64,000 bases of DNA from assembly GCA_017537365.1 (NCBI GenBank), contig JAFYKZ010000016.1, positions 20,954 through 84,953 on the forward strand, written 5' to 3'. Both the position numbers and the translations under genes were made by a program. Source of the DNA: Clostridia bacterium (lineage in GTDB: Bacteria; Bacillota; Clostridia; Oscillospirales; Acutalibacteraceae). The notes under the pieces were generated by a model. The model was not told the origin of the DNA, ran no database searches, and saw only the letters and a list, made by a program, of their open reading frames with translations. Positions 16,478 to 23,447 of this stretch are shown here, piece by piece (the stretch's first letter is position 1; the number at the start of each line of letters is the position of its first letter).

Positions 16478-17326
16478 TTACATACCTCCCATTGACTGAG
16501 TATTTTGTGCAGCAAGAAAGTCATCCATCTCCTTTTCGGTATATAAAAAACAATCTTCACTGCCATACCAAAATATTACAAATAACTTTCCGTCTTCAGT
16601 ATCAATGCATTCGCTCTCAACTGACTCTCCTATCCCATCGGCATTCTGCGAAGTAATGAAACTTTTGATTTTTTCAGTTTCTTCGGGTGTAAGAGGTTCA
16701 GTTGTCTTGACTTTTACTACGCCATAGAACATTTCGCCCTTATACTCCAAATCCCAATCGGCTGAAATAAGTTTCAATTTAAGCTCTTCATCGCCGTCAT
16801 AGTATTCAGCCATATTTTTATTATCTCTTGACTTTACATTATCGAGAATATTTTTTATATCATTCTCGACAGCTTTAAGATATACATCTCCAACCGTAAG
16901 CATATGACCGTCACCTTCGTCTATTACCCCTGTAAGCGGAAAGTAAAACTTTTCTGTATGCGTTTCAAGGTCATCAAGATACTGTTTAACATCGGCAAAT
17001 ACATCATTTATACTATCGTATTGCTCATAAAGGATATCTGCCTCCATCATACCTTTAATTTCGTCTGATGCTTTTGTAAGCAAATCTACCGCAACCCTTA
17101 CAGTTACAAGGGTACTATCCTCACGAAACAATGGTATTAACTTATTACCGAAATCGCTATCAGAATAAAGTTTAACTCTGATTTCATCTTCTTCATTGTC
17201 TTTGATATGTATATCTCCCGCAGGTTTTTCAATTCCTACTGACAAAAGCTGTTTGCTGATATCGTAATTGCTTGGGAATTTTATAATTACGGTATCATCT
17301 TTATACTGAATTATTGCTTTTAACAT
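16478..17326 (-). CDS. ArdA-like/ICE cargo protein with QNxDGxGE motif (282 aa)
   Basis: The N-terminal 75 residues (VIIKFPSNYDISKQLLSVGI and a following strand-rich stretch) have the same layout as the N-terminus of the ArdA-like protein at 18398-19549. The C-terminal part has LTPEETEKIKSFITSQNADG followed by GES and a strand LFVIFWYGSEDCFL, a module I associate with other ICE-encoded proteins of unknown function. The protein is very acidic, as expected of a DNA mimic. It ends AAQNTQSMGGM, a shared tail whose codons also form the next gene's ribosome site. The ArdA link is tentative. Confidence 0.5.
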   Translation of the reverse strand: MLKAIIQYKDDTVIIKFPSNYDISKQLLSVGIEKPAGDIHIKDNEEDEIRVKLYSDSDFGNKLIPLFREDSTLVTVRVAVDLLTKASDEIKGMMEADILYEQYDSINDVFADVKQYLDDLETHTEKFYFPLTGVIDEGDGHMLTVGDVYLKAVENDIKNILDNVKSRDNKNMAEYYDGDEELKLKLISADWDLEYKGEMFYGVVKVKTTEPLTPEETEKIKSFITSQNADGIGESVESECIDTEDGKLFVIFWYGSEDCFLYTEKEMDDFLAAQNTQSMGGM

Positions 17327-17338
17327 ATTTTTCCTCCT

Positions 17339-17587
17339 TTACATTATCATACTAGGTGCTTCGCTTGACTCTTGTTCAGCAATAAGCTGTTTTTCTTCAA
17401 GAACTGCATTTTTTAGAAAGAAATCGCTTGTGTTGTCGAGACCATTTATCGATGTAGTCACTTCAAAACCGTCAATAACATCAGATTCATAAATTCTAAT
17501 ACTTTCAAGTATCTTTTCGGGAGTTATATCTGGATATTCTTCTTGGTCTATTTCTACATCTGCTGTAATTTTAAATTCAATTTTCAT
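17339..17587 (-). CDS. Small acidic cargo protein (82 aa) with shared tail
   Basis: I recognise no family. The product opens with a beta strand (KIEFKITADVEIDQEEYPD), has one helix and a strand pair, and ends EQESSEAPSMIM. The Shine-Dalgarno of the next gene (AAAGGAGG) lies after this stop codon, so the Met-rich tail cannot be explained as a by-product of that site. It lies 13 bases from both neighbours. Confidence 0.6.
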   Translation of the reverse strand: MKIEFKITADVEIDQEEYPDITPEKILESIRIYESDVIDGFEVTTSINGLDNTSDFFLKNAVLEEKQLIAEQESSEAPSMIM

Positions 17588-17600
17588 TTTTTATACCGCC

Positions 17601-18077
17601 TTATAAACTCAAATTTGCTACAGGTTCTTCTTCAGGAGCTTCTCCGTGAATATACAGCATTTTCTGATATTCTCTGCTATCAGCAAGGCACGTTACATTA
17701 TCCATATACGAGAGTTCTTCAAACAACACCGAGCATTTTTTGAAACAACCTATTTCAGCGTTAACTTCAATGTTCCATATTTCATCTGACAGCATAAGAA
17801 CACCATGAAACATAAACGGATATTTTATGTCTTTTATAAATTCTTCCAACGGAACATCCAATTTTTCTATTTCAAATGTCTCAACATTACCGTCTTTAAA
17901 TTCAAGGCCTCTCGCAACTATGCGCATATCATATCCGCAGTTTCTACCATCAAGACGGTTTAATTCAAGCGAATCGACAAAACCCATACCCTCTTTAAGT
18001 TCTGTACTGTCGAATATCTTTCTCTGCGCGGGATCTGCTGTATTTTCTTTAAAAGATATTAAGTCTTCATAATTCAC
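17601..18077 (-). CDS. Hypothetical cargo protein (158 aa) with shared tail
   Basis: I recognise no family. The start is GTG 18077, selected by GGGAGG 7 bases upstream. The sequence alternates strands and short helices (MRIVARGLEFKDGNVETFEI, then IWNIEVNAEIGCFKKCSVLF) and looks like an alpha/beta or beta-sandwich domain with several Cys. It is acidic and soluble. The end GEAPEEEPVANLSL is an acidic plus hydrophobic tail with Leu in place of Met; the next gene's ribosome site lies beyond the stop. Confidence 0.6.
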   Translation of the reverse strand: MNYEDLISFKENTADPAQRKIFDSTELKEGMGFVDSLELNRLDGRNCGYDMRIVARGLEFKDGNVETFEIEKLDVPLEEFIKDIKYPFMFHGVLMLSDEIWNIEVNAEIGCFKKCSVLFEELSYMDNVTCLADSREYQKMLYIHGEAPEEEPVANLSL

Positions 18078-18095
18078 AATAGTACCTCCCTGAAC

Positions 18096-18392
18096 TTACA
18101 TATTTATATCCATCAAAAGTTCTTTGCGTTCAACCAGGGAATGTAAAATCTCCTGTTTTCGCATTTCACCTTTAATATCCGCATATTCCTTATTTGTCAG
18201 TTCTTCGCCAACTGACATAAGGTATTCAACGGTATCAAACTGGCTATTCCTGAATGCGCCCATAATAAGAGAATGGCTTTCACCGAAAGCAAAATGCCGA
18301 TTATTAATACTACCTCCGTTTTCATAGTAATTCCTCAATTTTTCCGTATTGCCTGAACAGGCCCATTCCCATAATTTTTCGATATTTTCCAT
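18096..18392 (-). CDS. Ankyrin-like small cargo protein (98 aa)
   Basis: The sequence suggests two or three degenerate ankyrin repeats: LWEWACSGNTEKLRNYYENG, then ESHSLIMGAFRNSQFDTVEY followed by LMSVGEELT. Ankyrin repeats bind proteins, so this could be an adaptor or inhibitor that engages a host or recipient protein. It ends ELLMDINM, compatible with the shared tail, and the next gene's GGGAGG lies after the stop. The repeat call is by eye and the repeats are weak. Confidence 0.5.
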   Translation of the reverse strand: MENIEKLWEWACSGNTEKLRNYYENGGSINNRHFAFGESHSLIMGAFRNSQFDTVEYLMSVGEELTNKEYADIKGEMRKQEILHSLVERKELLMDINM

Positions 18393-18397
18393 AACAG

Positions 18398-19549
18398 TTA
18401 CATTCCTCCCATACTTATTCCTTCCATGCTAACAGAATACTTCTCTAAAACATAATCAATTGTCGTAAAAGGGTTCTTCATACTTACATAACCGCCGTTT
18501 ACAAATTTGCCTTCCATGCCTTGCCTCAGCCACTCACCGAATTCATCATATTTGATAAAGTCTTCAAGGTCGCTATGAACATTGTAATCACTATCATTTT
18601 CAACAAAGTACCTACCAACGTCCTCATCATCCTTAATATCTTCTATGAAAGTAAAATTATTAATTCCTTTAGCTAATGCGCATACGGTTTCACTATCCTC
18701 GTTACCTGCATACTCTGTGAGAGCCTGTAACTTCTTTAAATCAATATCTGCATCGTTAATATAAAAAGCCACCTTATTAACAGCATAAAGTCCCTCTCTT
18801 ACGAGAATTCTGTCAAGTAAGGCTTTGGTACCGCCAATATCTGTGCTGATATCGGTTATATCACACTTACATGCTTCTAAATTCGGCGCATCTAACCTTA
18901 CCAATGCTTTAGAAATGCTCATATCATCATCGGGCAGATACACATAATCTGTTTTGCCGTTAAAGCTTATCTCTGCAGTTAAAAGTCCGTTACCGATATA
19001 GTCGTATTCAGGAAAAGTTGTGCCGTCATATACCTCATGGAATTCTGCGCCGTCTATTGCTACAAGTAATCCTTTATCTGTTACATTAATTTTCCCTACA
19101 CTAAGAATTTCTTTTCCTATTGAAGCAAAATCCATCTTTTCTGCTTCTGTTTGAGAAATAGCGCCTTGCTTAGAAAGAATATAATGTCTGCCAACCTTTT
19201 CCATATCGCTAACATCTTGTATAAGTGAATATCTATGTAGATTAAAGGTTGCATTTATTAAATCTTTAGGCATATCAAATTTATCAAACTTCACCGATTC
19301 AATAAATGTCGATAATTCGTTTCTGTCAAAGCTATGCATCCTTTTAGCCAGATAGTTAATCTCATCAAGGTTATGAAAAAAATTAAGTCTCAGCGGCAAG
19401 TCTGCAGGTTCAGAAACCTCTATTACAGATGCTTGAGCAGGCATTATTTCTCCCATTCCAACTTCCTTAAGCTTTTCGTTAAGAACATTATCCGAACAAG
19501 GAAAAACTATCTCTGTCACTCGTTCCACTTTTATTTTTAAAGTAATCAT
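18398..19549 (-). CDS. ArdA-like antirestriction protein (383 aa), two ArdA-type modules
   Basis: Two regions resemble ArdA. The first (about 55-140) has NLDEINYLAKRMHSFDRNEL, a helix, then VSDMEKVGRHYILS. The second (about 255-375) has KKLQALTEYAGNEDSETVCA, then DDEDVGRYFVEN and FIKYDEFGEWLRQ followed by GGYVSMKNPF, close in layout to the ArdA C-terminus. ArdA mimics bent B-DNA and inhibits type I restriction enzymes. The overall composition is strongly acidic. It ends VSMEGISMGGM, a shared tail. Its ribosome site GAGGAA lies in the last codons of the gene upstream. Confidence 0.6.
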   Translation of the reverse strand: MITLKIKVERVTEIVFPCSDNVLNEKLKEVGMGEIMPAQASVIEVSEPADLPLRLNFFHNLDEINYLAKRMHSFDRNELSTFIESVKFDKFDMPKDLINATFNLHRYSLIQDVSDMEKVGRHYILSKQGAISQTEAEKMDFASIGKEILSVGKINVTDKGLLVAIDGAEFHEVYDGTTFPEYDYIGNGLLTAEISFNGKTDYVYLPDDDMSISKALVRLDAPNLEACKCDITDISTDIGGTKALLDRILVREGLYAVNKVAFYINDADIDLKKLQALTEYAGNEDSETVCALAKGINNFTFIEDIKDDEDVGRYFVENDSDYNVHSDLEDFIKYDEFGEWLRQGMEGKFVNGGYVSMKNPFTTIDYVLEKYSVSMEGISMGGM

Positions 19550-19552
19550 TTT

Positions 19553-20146
19553 CTATTCCTCTCTTTCATTTTTTATTGCTCTTATTCCAAATCTCTTTAT
19601 ACCCATAGCATTACAGATAAGACCAAAGGTTTCAGGATATATAAGTTGTTTATCGCATAAATCCGAAACAGTCATATATTTCGTTCCCAAATACATATCT
19701 TTTGCTGCACAAAGTAAGGTATATCCTTTGTAGGAAAGATTTCGTGTATAAATACGGTTAAACAAAATTCCATTGTTACGAATGTATTTATAGGATGCTC
19801 TTTGGAGTTTATAATCAGCCGTTAAAAGATAAATAGCGGCAATCATTTTATGATTTTGAGGGTCCACCTTTCTTATTTTCTTTTCAAATGTACCTCTATG
19901 TCTTTCGCTTACAAAATCCATTACATATTCGCCTCTTTCTAATAAATAATCATTAAGTCTTTTTCTGAACGCAGGGTGTCTGATATTTTGTGTTGCCATC
20001 ACAATTAATTGCTTTCTTGTCTCATACATTGGTATATATTTAAAACCGCAGACAACTACAATTCCGTGTCCTCTCGGTTTAAAATTCGGCACTCCTCTCA
20101 TTAAAAATTCTAATTCGCGCAAATCTTCATCTTCGGTAAAGAACAT
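19553..20146 (-). CDS. Conserved ICE protein, basic, unknown function (197 aa)
   Basis: Unlike its neighbours this protein is basic and lacks the shared tail (it ends IKNEREE). Landmarks are PRGHGIVVVCGFKYIPMYET, a helical middle with Lys/Arg clusters, and LSYKGYTLLCAAKDMYLG with FGLICNAMGIKRFG near the end. The composition suggests nucleic-acid binding. I think it belongs to a DUF of Clostridia ICEs but cannot name it with confidence. AAAGGAATT precedes the start, and a terminator separates it from the gene upstream. Confidence 0.6.
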   Translation of the reverse strand: MFFTEDEDLRELEFLMRGVPNFKPRGHGIVVVCGFKYIPMYETRKQLIVMATQNIRHPAFRKRLNDYLLERGEYVMDFVSERHRGTFEKKIRKVDPQNHKMIAAIYLLTADYKLQRASYKYIRNNGILFNRIYTRNLSYKGYTLLCAAKDMYLGTKYMTVSDLCDKQLIYPETFGLICNAMGIKRFGIRAIKNEREE

Positions 20147-20176
20147 AAACTTAATTCCTTTCTTGGAAATAATAAA

Positions 20177-20212
20177 GCCCCTGACTTAAAGGAGAAAAGA
20201 AAAGTCAGGGGC
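20177..20212 (-). terminator. Intrinsic terminator in the cargo run
   Basis: GCCCCTGACTT (20177-20187) and AAGTCAGGGGC (20202-20212) form an 11-bp stem between two minus-strand genes. The minus-strand tail is TTTATTATTT, so termination may be incomplete. Confidence 0.65.
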
Positions 20213-20239
20213 CAAAGGCATAATCATATTAAGTTGTAT

Positions 20240-20779
20240 TTACAATGTCTGAATAGTTTCGGTTTCGGTTTGAGGCTCAATATATACATTATCTTCGCAC
20301 CAAGCCATTACAGCGCTAATACCGGTAATCGCCGTATCCATACTTTTATTAAAGGAGGTTTTAAAACTTTTGAGCTCCATCTGTGCAGGAAAAGAAATAC
20401 CGTCTAATCTTTCAAGCTTATTAATCACAGTGTTCATTTTAGTCAACAAATCCATACTGTCATCTAAAATCTCATCTAAGCTGATTTCTTTTGGCACTGC
20501 ATTCTTCTCTATGCTGTTACGAGGGAAGAACACACCTCTATCGTCAGGATTATTACGAATTGCATATACTCCGTGAGATACACGTTTGAGAAGACCATCA
20601 TCTTTCATTACCTGATCTCTGAGAAACATTTCAAAATCTTTTCGGGTTATTTCAGCCGAACCGCCGCCGTTAAGATATGCCTCATAAATAGCGCCTGCAC
20701 GGTAGTTTGTGTTTTCTTGCAGATGTCCGTCTATAAAATTCCGTAAAGTCTGCCACTTTGATTCTGTTTTCTGTGCCAT
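20240..20779 (-). CDS. Hypothetical cargo protein, possible winged-helix N-terminus (179 aa)
   Basis: The first 75 residues look like a winged-helix domain (KWQTLRNFIDGHLQENTNYR, AIYEAYLNGG, FEMFLRDQVMKDDGLLKRVS and the wing HGVYAIRNN), which suggests DNA binding. The second half is helical (DSMDLLTKMNTVINKLERLD) and could oligomerise. The end EPQTETETIQTL is acidic with a hydrophobic close, similar to the shared tail but with Leu. A terminator follows the gene. No specific family recognised. Confidence 0.55.
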   Translation of the reverse strand: MAQKTESKWQTLRNFIDGHLQENTNYRAGAIYEAYLNGGGSAEITRKDFEMFLRDQVMKDDGLLKRVSHGVYAIRNNPDDRGVFFPRNSIEKNAVPKEISLDEILDDSMDLLTKMNTVINKLERLDGISFPAQMELKSFKTSFNKSMDTAITGISAVMAWCEDNVYIEPQTETETIQTL

Positions 20780-20792
20780 ACTTACCTACTCC

Positions 20793-21458
20793 TTATAACA
20801 TATTGGGACCTGCATCCGCCGTCTGCTGTTCTTCATCCGGAAAGTGCGGTGGATTTTCTTCAAGTTCAGGATATCCCCAAGCCAACTTTTGCAACAAACT
20901 CTTTAAGTCCTTATCTTGTTTGTATGTAAGGGTTTCGCAATTACTTCTCGCATAAGAAATACTTTTAAATAAATCCTTAGCTTCTTCAATATTAAATAAT
21001 CTATGCTTATTTAATAGGCCAGAACGGACAATAAAGGACTCTTTAGCATAATCATAATTTTGCGAATAATCTCCATGTGTCACATAGTTGTGTTTCTTAT
21101 CCTGTGTCCAGGTACAGAACATAAAACCGTGCTCTGTATATGTTGCAGCAAGAATAGTATCACCGTACTCAGCAAACAATCTGTATTCTTTGACACCGTC
21201 ATAAGGCAATGGCTGAGCACATTGATATTTATTGACATATTCCTTTACTATTCTGTGTTGCTCTATAAGCTCATCAAGTTTATTATTGCAATCTGTATTA
21301 AGCAAATCTCTTGAAAAATTCAGATTGCCGTTGTTATCCTGAAATCCAAGGACATATCCTTTATGCATAATACTAAATATATTATGTTCTTCATCATACA
21401 TCCCCTCGCATTCAAGATTTGGTAATTTTCTTTTTAGTTCTTCTTGAAAAATATTCAT
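20793..21458 (-). CDS. LPD25-like cargo protein (221 aa)
   Basis: The central part (about 95-175) has AEYGDTILAATYTEHGFMFC followed by TWTQ, a THGDY motif and AKESFIVRSGLLNKHRLFN. I associate this pattern with the LPD25-type domain of ICE polyvalent proteins (function unknown). The N-terminal 90 residues are unassigned and mostly helical. It ends EEQQTADAGPNML, an acidic segment plus Met-Leu, and the downstream ribosome site lies after the stop. The domain name is from memory. Confidence 0.5.
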   Translation of the reverse strand: MNIFQEELKRKLPNLECEGMYDEEHNIFSIMHKGYVLGFQDNNGNLNFSRDLLNTDCNNKLDELIEQHRIVKEYVNKYQCAQPLPYDGVKEYRLFAEYGDTILAATYTEHGFMFCTWTQDKKHNYVTHGDYSQNYDYAKESFIVRSGLLNKHRLFNIEEAKDLFKSISYARSNCETLTYKQDKDLKSLLQKLAWGYPELEENPPHFPDEEQQTADAGPNML

Positions 21459-21469
21459 TTTTCAACCTC

Positions 21470-22447
21470 CTACATTATTTGATTTAAACCTTCGGTTTGT
21501 ACATGCTCATAAGGTTCTGCTGAATATATCTTATGACCTCGATACATAATTTCTCTTACTTCTTCAGGTCGATAAGAATCGTATTTAAATAAATTCTCAT
21601 ACTCTCTACGCTCTGCGGCAGGAATATCCCATCGGCTATATATAGAATGTATCCTTCTCAATGTATCTGTTGCCGTCTTAAAAGAAAACTCTAAACCATT
21701 TTTAAAAATAGTCACTTTTACTGTCTGCGCACCCGAATCCTCAACAGCTTTTTTAATAGCTTTTATTCGGTGTAAGGAACTGGTTTTATCGTTTTCAATT
21801 TCCGCAAGGTGTTCCTTTAAACTCTCAAGTTTTCTTAGGTCTAACAGGATATCATCAAGATGTTCTTCTAAGTATCTTTCTGCTTCGTCATCAATAAACT
21901 GTCCGGGATTTAGAATATATTCGAGCAGATTTTCTTCATTCCATCCCTTGAATTGATAATTACTTTCATATTCGAGAGAATCAGCATAAACGCCCGCAAA
22001 GAAGTTATCTGTAGCTTCGCCTTTGACATAGCACTCATTGTACTCATTTAGTTTTTTCTCCGCTTGTTCACTTATTGGACGGAGTGTTGAGTATATATCT
22101 GGATTATTAAGCACAACATAACCTACCTTGCCACTTGTATACCGTTGGACTTCATCAGCCATTTGATACTGACCTTTATTTTCATCGATTTCAGGAAAAA
22201 GTCTTTTAAAATGATTATATGCGCAATAAATTTGTCCGTCCTTTTTGCAATACATACCGCAAAAACTCAGGAAGTCATCTCTTTCTATATGACTTCCTGA
22301 ATAATAAGTTCTTGAAAACAGATAATCAAAATCATCATTCTTTTGGACCTTAATAAATGTTGTCATGGTTGTTTGTCCTTCATCAAACACAAAGTGCTTA
22401 TATGAATCGCTTTCTAACCATTCTTTAAATTTAGTATTTATGGGCAT
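21470..22447 (-). CDS. Hypothetical cargo protein (325 aa) with shared tail
   Basis: I recognise no catalytic motif. ATG 22447 (MPINTKFKEWLESDSYKHFV) is preferred over an ATG three codons earlier because AAAGGATG spaces correctly only to the inner start. The N-terminal half is rich in aromatic residues (RTYYSGSHIERDDF, CGMYCKKDGQIYCAYNHFKR). The middle has a long coiled-coil-like segment (LRKLESLKEHLAEIENDK), followed by a strand-rich end. It closes with VQTEGLNQIM, a shared tail. It follows the ADP-ribosyltransferase-like gene by 14 bases, so the two are co-transcribed and possibly partners. Confidence 0.6.
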   Translation of the reverse strand: MPINTKFKEWLESDSYKHFVFDEGQTTMTTFIKVQKNDDFDYLFSRTYYSGSHIERDDFLSFCGMYCKKDGQIYCAYNHFKRLFPEIDENKGQYQMADEVQRYTSGKVGYVVLNNPDIYSTLRPISEQAEKKLNEYNECYVKGEATDNFFAGVYADSLEYESNYQFKGWNEENLLEYILNPGQFIDDEAERYLEEHLDDILLDLRKLESLKEHLAEIENDKTSSLHRIKAIKKAVEDSGAQTVKVTIFKNGLEFSFKTATDTLRRIHSIYSRWDIPAAERREYENLFKYDSYRPEEVREIMYRGHKIYSAEPYEHVQTEGLNQIM

Positions 22448-22461
22448 TTGTATCATCCTTT

Positions 22462-23199
22462 CTACATTGTTTGTGTAAAGCCTTGACTCATATATTCAGC
22501 TTCCATTACTTCGGTCAGATCCTTTGGATCAACTATAACCTCCGCTTCGCTTCTTCCATTAAAAAAAGCGAGGATATTCTTTTTATCTATCCTCGCTCTA
22601 TATACTGTTCCGTCCTCATTAAAACGGTGGGCAAACCAATCAGCTTTTTCATATTCAAGAGACCACGACAAAGCATATACATTATCTGCGTTATATGATG
22701 TCACACCTCTGTATATGGTTACGGTATCTTCAAGTTCGTTCAATCTTTTTCTTTCTTCCGGTGTCATAAGATGTTCAGGGTCTGCTGCTTTAAAAAATTT
22801 AACAAGCTCATCCTTACTCACATTAGCATCACAATTCGGATTTTCTGACATAACCCATGCATCATTAAGTATTTTTGAAAAATCTTCAAAGGATAGGCTC
22901 TCTGATGCAAACTTTAAAAAGGTTAGTGCATAAGGTTTATTTACCATCATAAATATCTGATACACATTTTCGGTATCTGATATTTGTTTACTCATAAAAT
23001 CCTGCCATTTATGAAGATTTTCTTTGTTCTCTAAAATACTGAACATATCCATTTCGCCATTACGCTTAATTGCAACAAAAGATGATGAGGTGAAAGGATG
23101 TTGTACAACCATAGGTGAAAAATCTGTTTCATGAACCGTTGTATAAAGCAAAGACTTGGCCACACTTTGAACTGCTTTTAAATCCGTTTTATACCTCAT
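22462..23199 (-). CDS. Predicted ADP-ribosyltransferase (R-S-E class)
   Basis: GGGAGGAT selects ATG 23199, giving 245 residues; the in-frame ATG at 23244 lies inside a terminator T-tract and is rejected. The C-terminal half has the three diagnostic motifs of the R-S-E ADP-ribosyltransferase fold in order and spacing: IYRG with Arg164, the S-x-S at 178-180 (ALSWSLEYEKADWFA), and E-x-E at 218-220 (GRSEAEVIVDP). Such enzymes transfer ADP-ribose from NAD to a protein or nucleic acid. Residues 1-150 are an unassigned helical domain that may select the target. No signal peptide. It ends EYMSQGFTQTM, the shared cargo tail. It is the first gene of the cargo run. Confidence 0.75.
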   Translation of the reverse strand: MRYKTDLKAVQSVAKSLLYTTVHETDFSPMVVQHPFTSSSFVAIKRNGEMDMFSILENKENLHKWQDFMSKQISDTENVYQIFMMVNKPYALTFLKFASESLSFEDFSKILNDAWVMSENPNCDANVSKDELVKFFKAADPEHLMTPEERKRLNELEDTVTIYRGVTSYNADNVYALSWSLEYEKADWFAHRFNEDGTVYRARIDKKNILAFFNGRSEAEVIVDPKDLTEVMEAEYMSQGFTQTM

Positions 23200-23243
23200 T
23201 CCTATCCTCCCTTCTAAAATTTGTTTGTTCTGAATTTTTGGCA

Positions 23244-23282
23244 TAAAAAAAGCAGGTAGATTTTTTTACTAATCTACCTGCT
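23244..23282 (-). terminator. Strong terminator at the right end of the element
   Basis: AGCAGGTAGATT (23251-23262) pairs perfectly with AATCTACCTGCT (23271-23282), a 12-bp stem followed on the minus strand by seven T. It sits upstream of the first cargo gene, so it would stop chromosomal transcripts from entering the element or act as a leader attenuator. Confidence 0.85.
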
Positions 23283-23308
23283 AAATTATTGAATATTAAA
23301 TTTTATAG

Positions 23309-23333
23309 GGTTCAAATCCCCTCTCAAACGGAA
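23309..23333 (+). other. Candidate attachment-site remnant: tRNA 3'-end-like fragment
   Basis: GGGTTCAAATCCCCTCTC is the T-arm and part of an acceptor 3' strand of a tRNA on the plus strand, without the rest of a tRNA. Integrases often use tRNA 3' ends and leave a copy at the far end, and its position and orientation fit attR of an element extending left. The intact tRNA would lie left of the window. The exact core cannot be defined here. Confidence 0.4.
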
Positions 23334-23390
23334 AAACACCATTTTACATCTACGAAAATGAACTTTAAAAAATCAGCCTATAAAATGCAA

Positions 23391-23440
23391 CAAACCCCGA
23401 TAAAATCGGGGTTTGTATGGGCTACATCTTTTTTGTAGCC
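23391..23440 (-). terminator. Two tandem hairpins downstream of tRNA-Pro
   Basis: GGCTACA/TGTAGCC (about 23420-23440) and CAAACCCCGAT/ATCGGGGTTTG (about 23391-23416) follow the tRNA on the minus strand. The second resembles the rpsT terminator at 23612-23636 in sequence, which marks this side as host chromosome. Confidence 0.7.
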
Positions 23441-23447
23441 GCTTTAT

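Larger units (their letters stand above)
1..23333. mobile_element. Right part of an integrative conjugative element (ICE)
   Basis: Nearly all genes here are on the minus strand, tightly packed and often overlapping by ATGA, and the recognisable families are typical of ICE cargo and conjugation modules in Clostridia (DUF3852-like, SpaA adhesin with NlpC/P60, CAP lipoprotein, SpoVG, YodL, DUF3846, DUF3849, DUF4314, ArdA-like, two DNA methyltransferases). The right boundary is inferred between the terminator at 23251-23282 and the host-style terminator at 23391, at a tRNA-like 3' fragment. The relaxase, coupling protein, VirB4, integrase and left end are not in the window, so the element is incomplete here. 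Calling it an ICE rather than another kind of integrated element is inference. Confidence 0.75.

Noticed and set aside
7066..23199. The idea that all Met-rich tails are only by-products of embedded ribosome sites
   Set aside because: True for about five genes, but at least eight tails are separate from any downstream Shine-Dalgarno, so it cannot be the whole explanation.
23200..23244. Longer start for the ADP-ribosyltransferase gene at 23244
   Set aside because: That ATG lies at the T-tract of a strong terminator and lacks a Shine-Dalgarno; ATG 23199 has GGGAGGAT in place.
23286..23330. A promoter driving the cargo run from the element's right end
   Set aside because: TTGAGA or TTGAAC with TATAAA-like boxes occur but with spacers of 14-15 bp or worse, and a strong terminator follows before the first gene.
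23309..23333. A second tRNA gene
   Set aside because: Only a T-arm-like piece is present; no D-arm, anticodon arm or matching 5' acceptor strand can be found.
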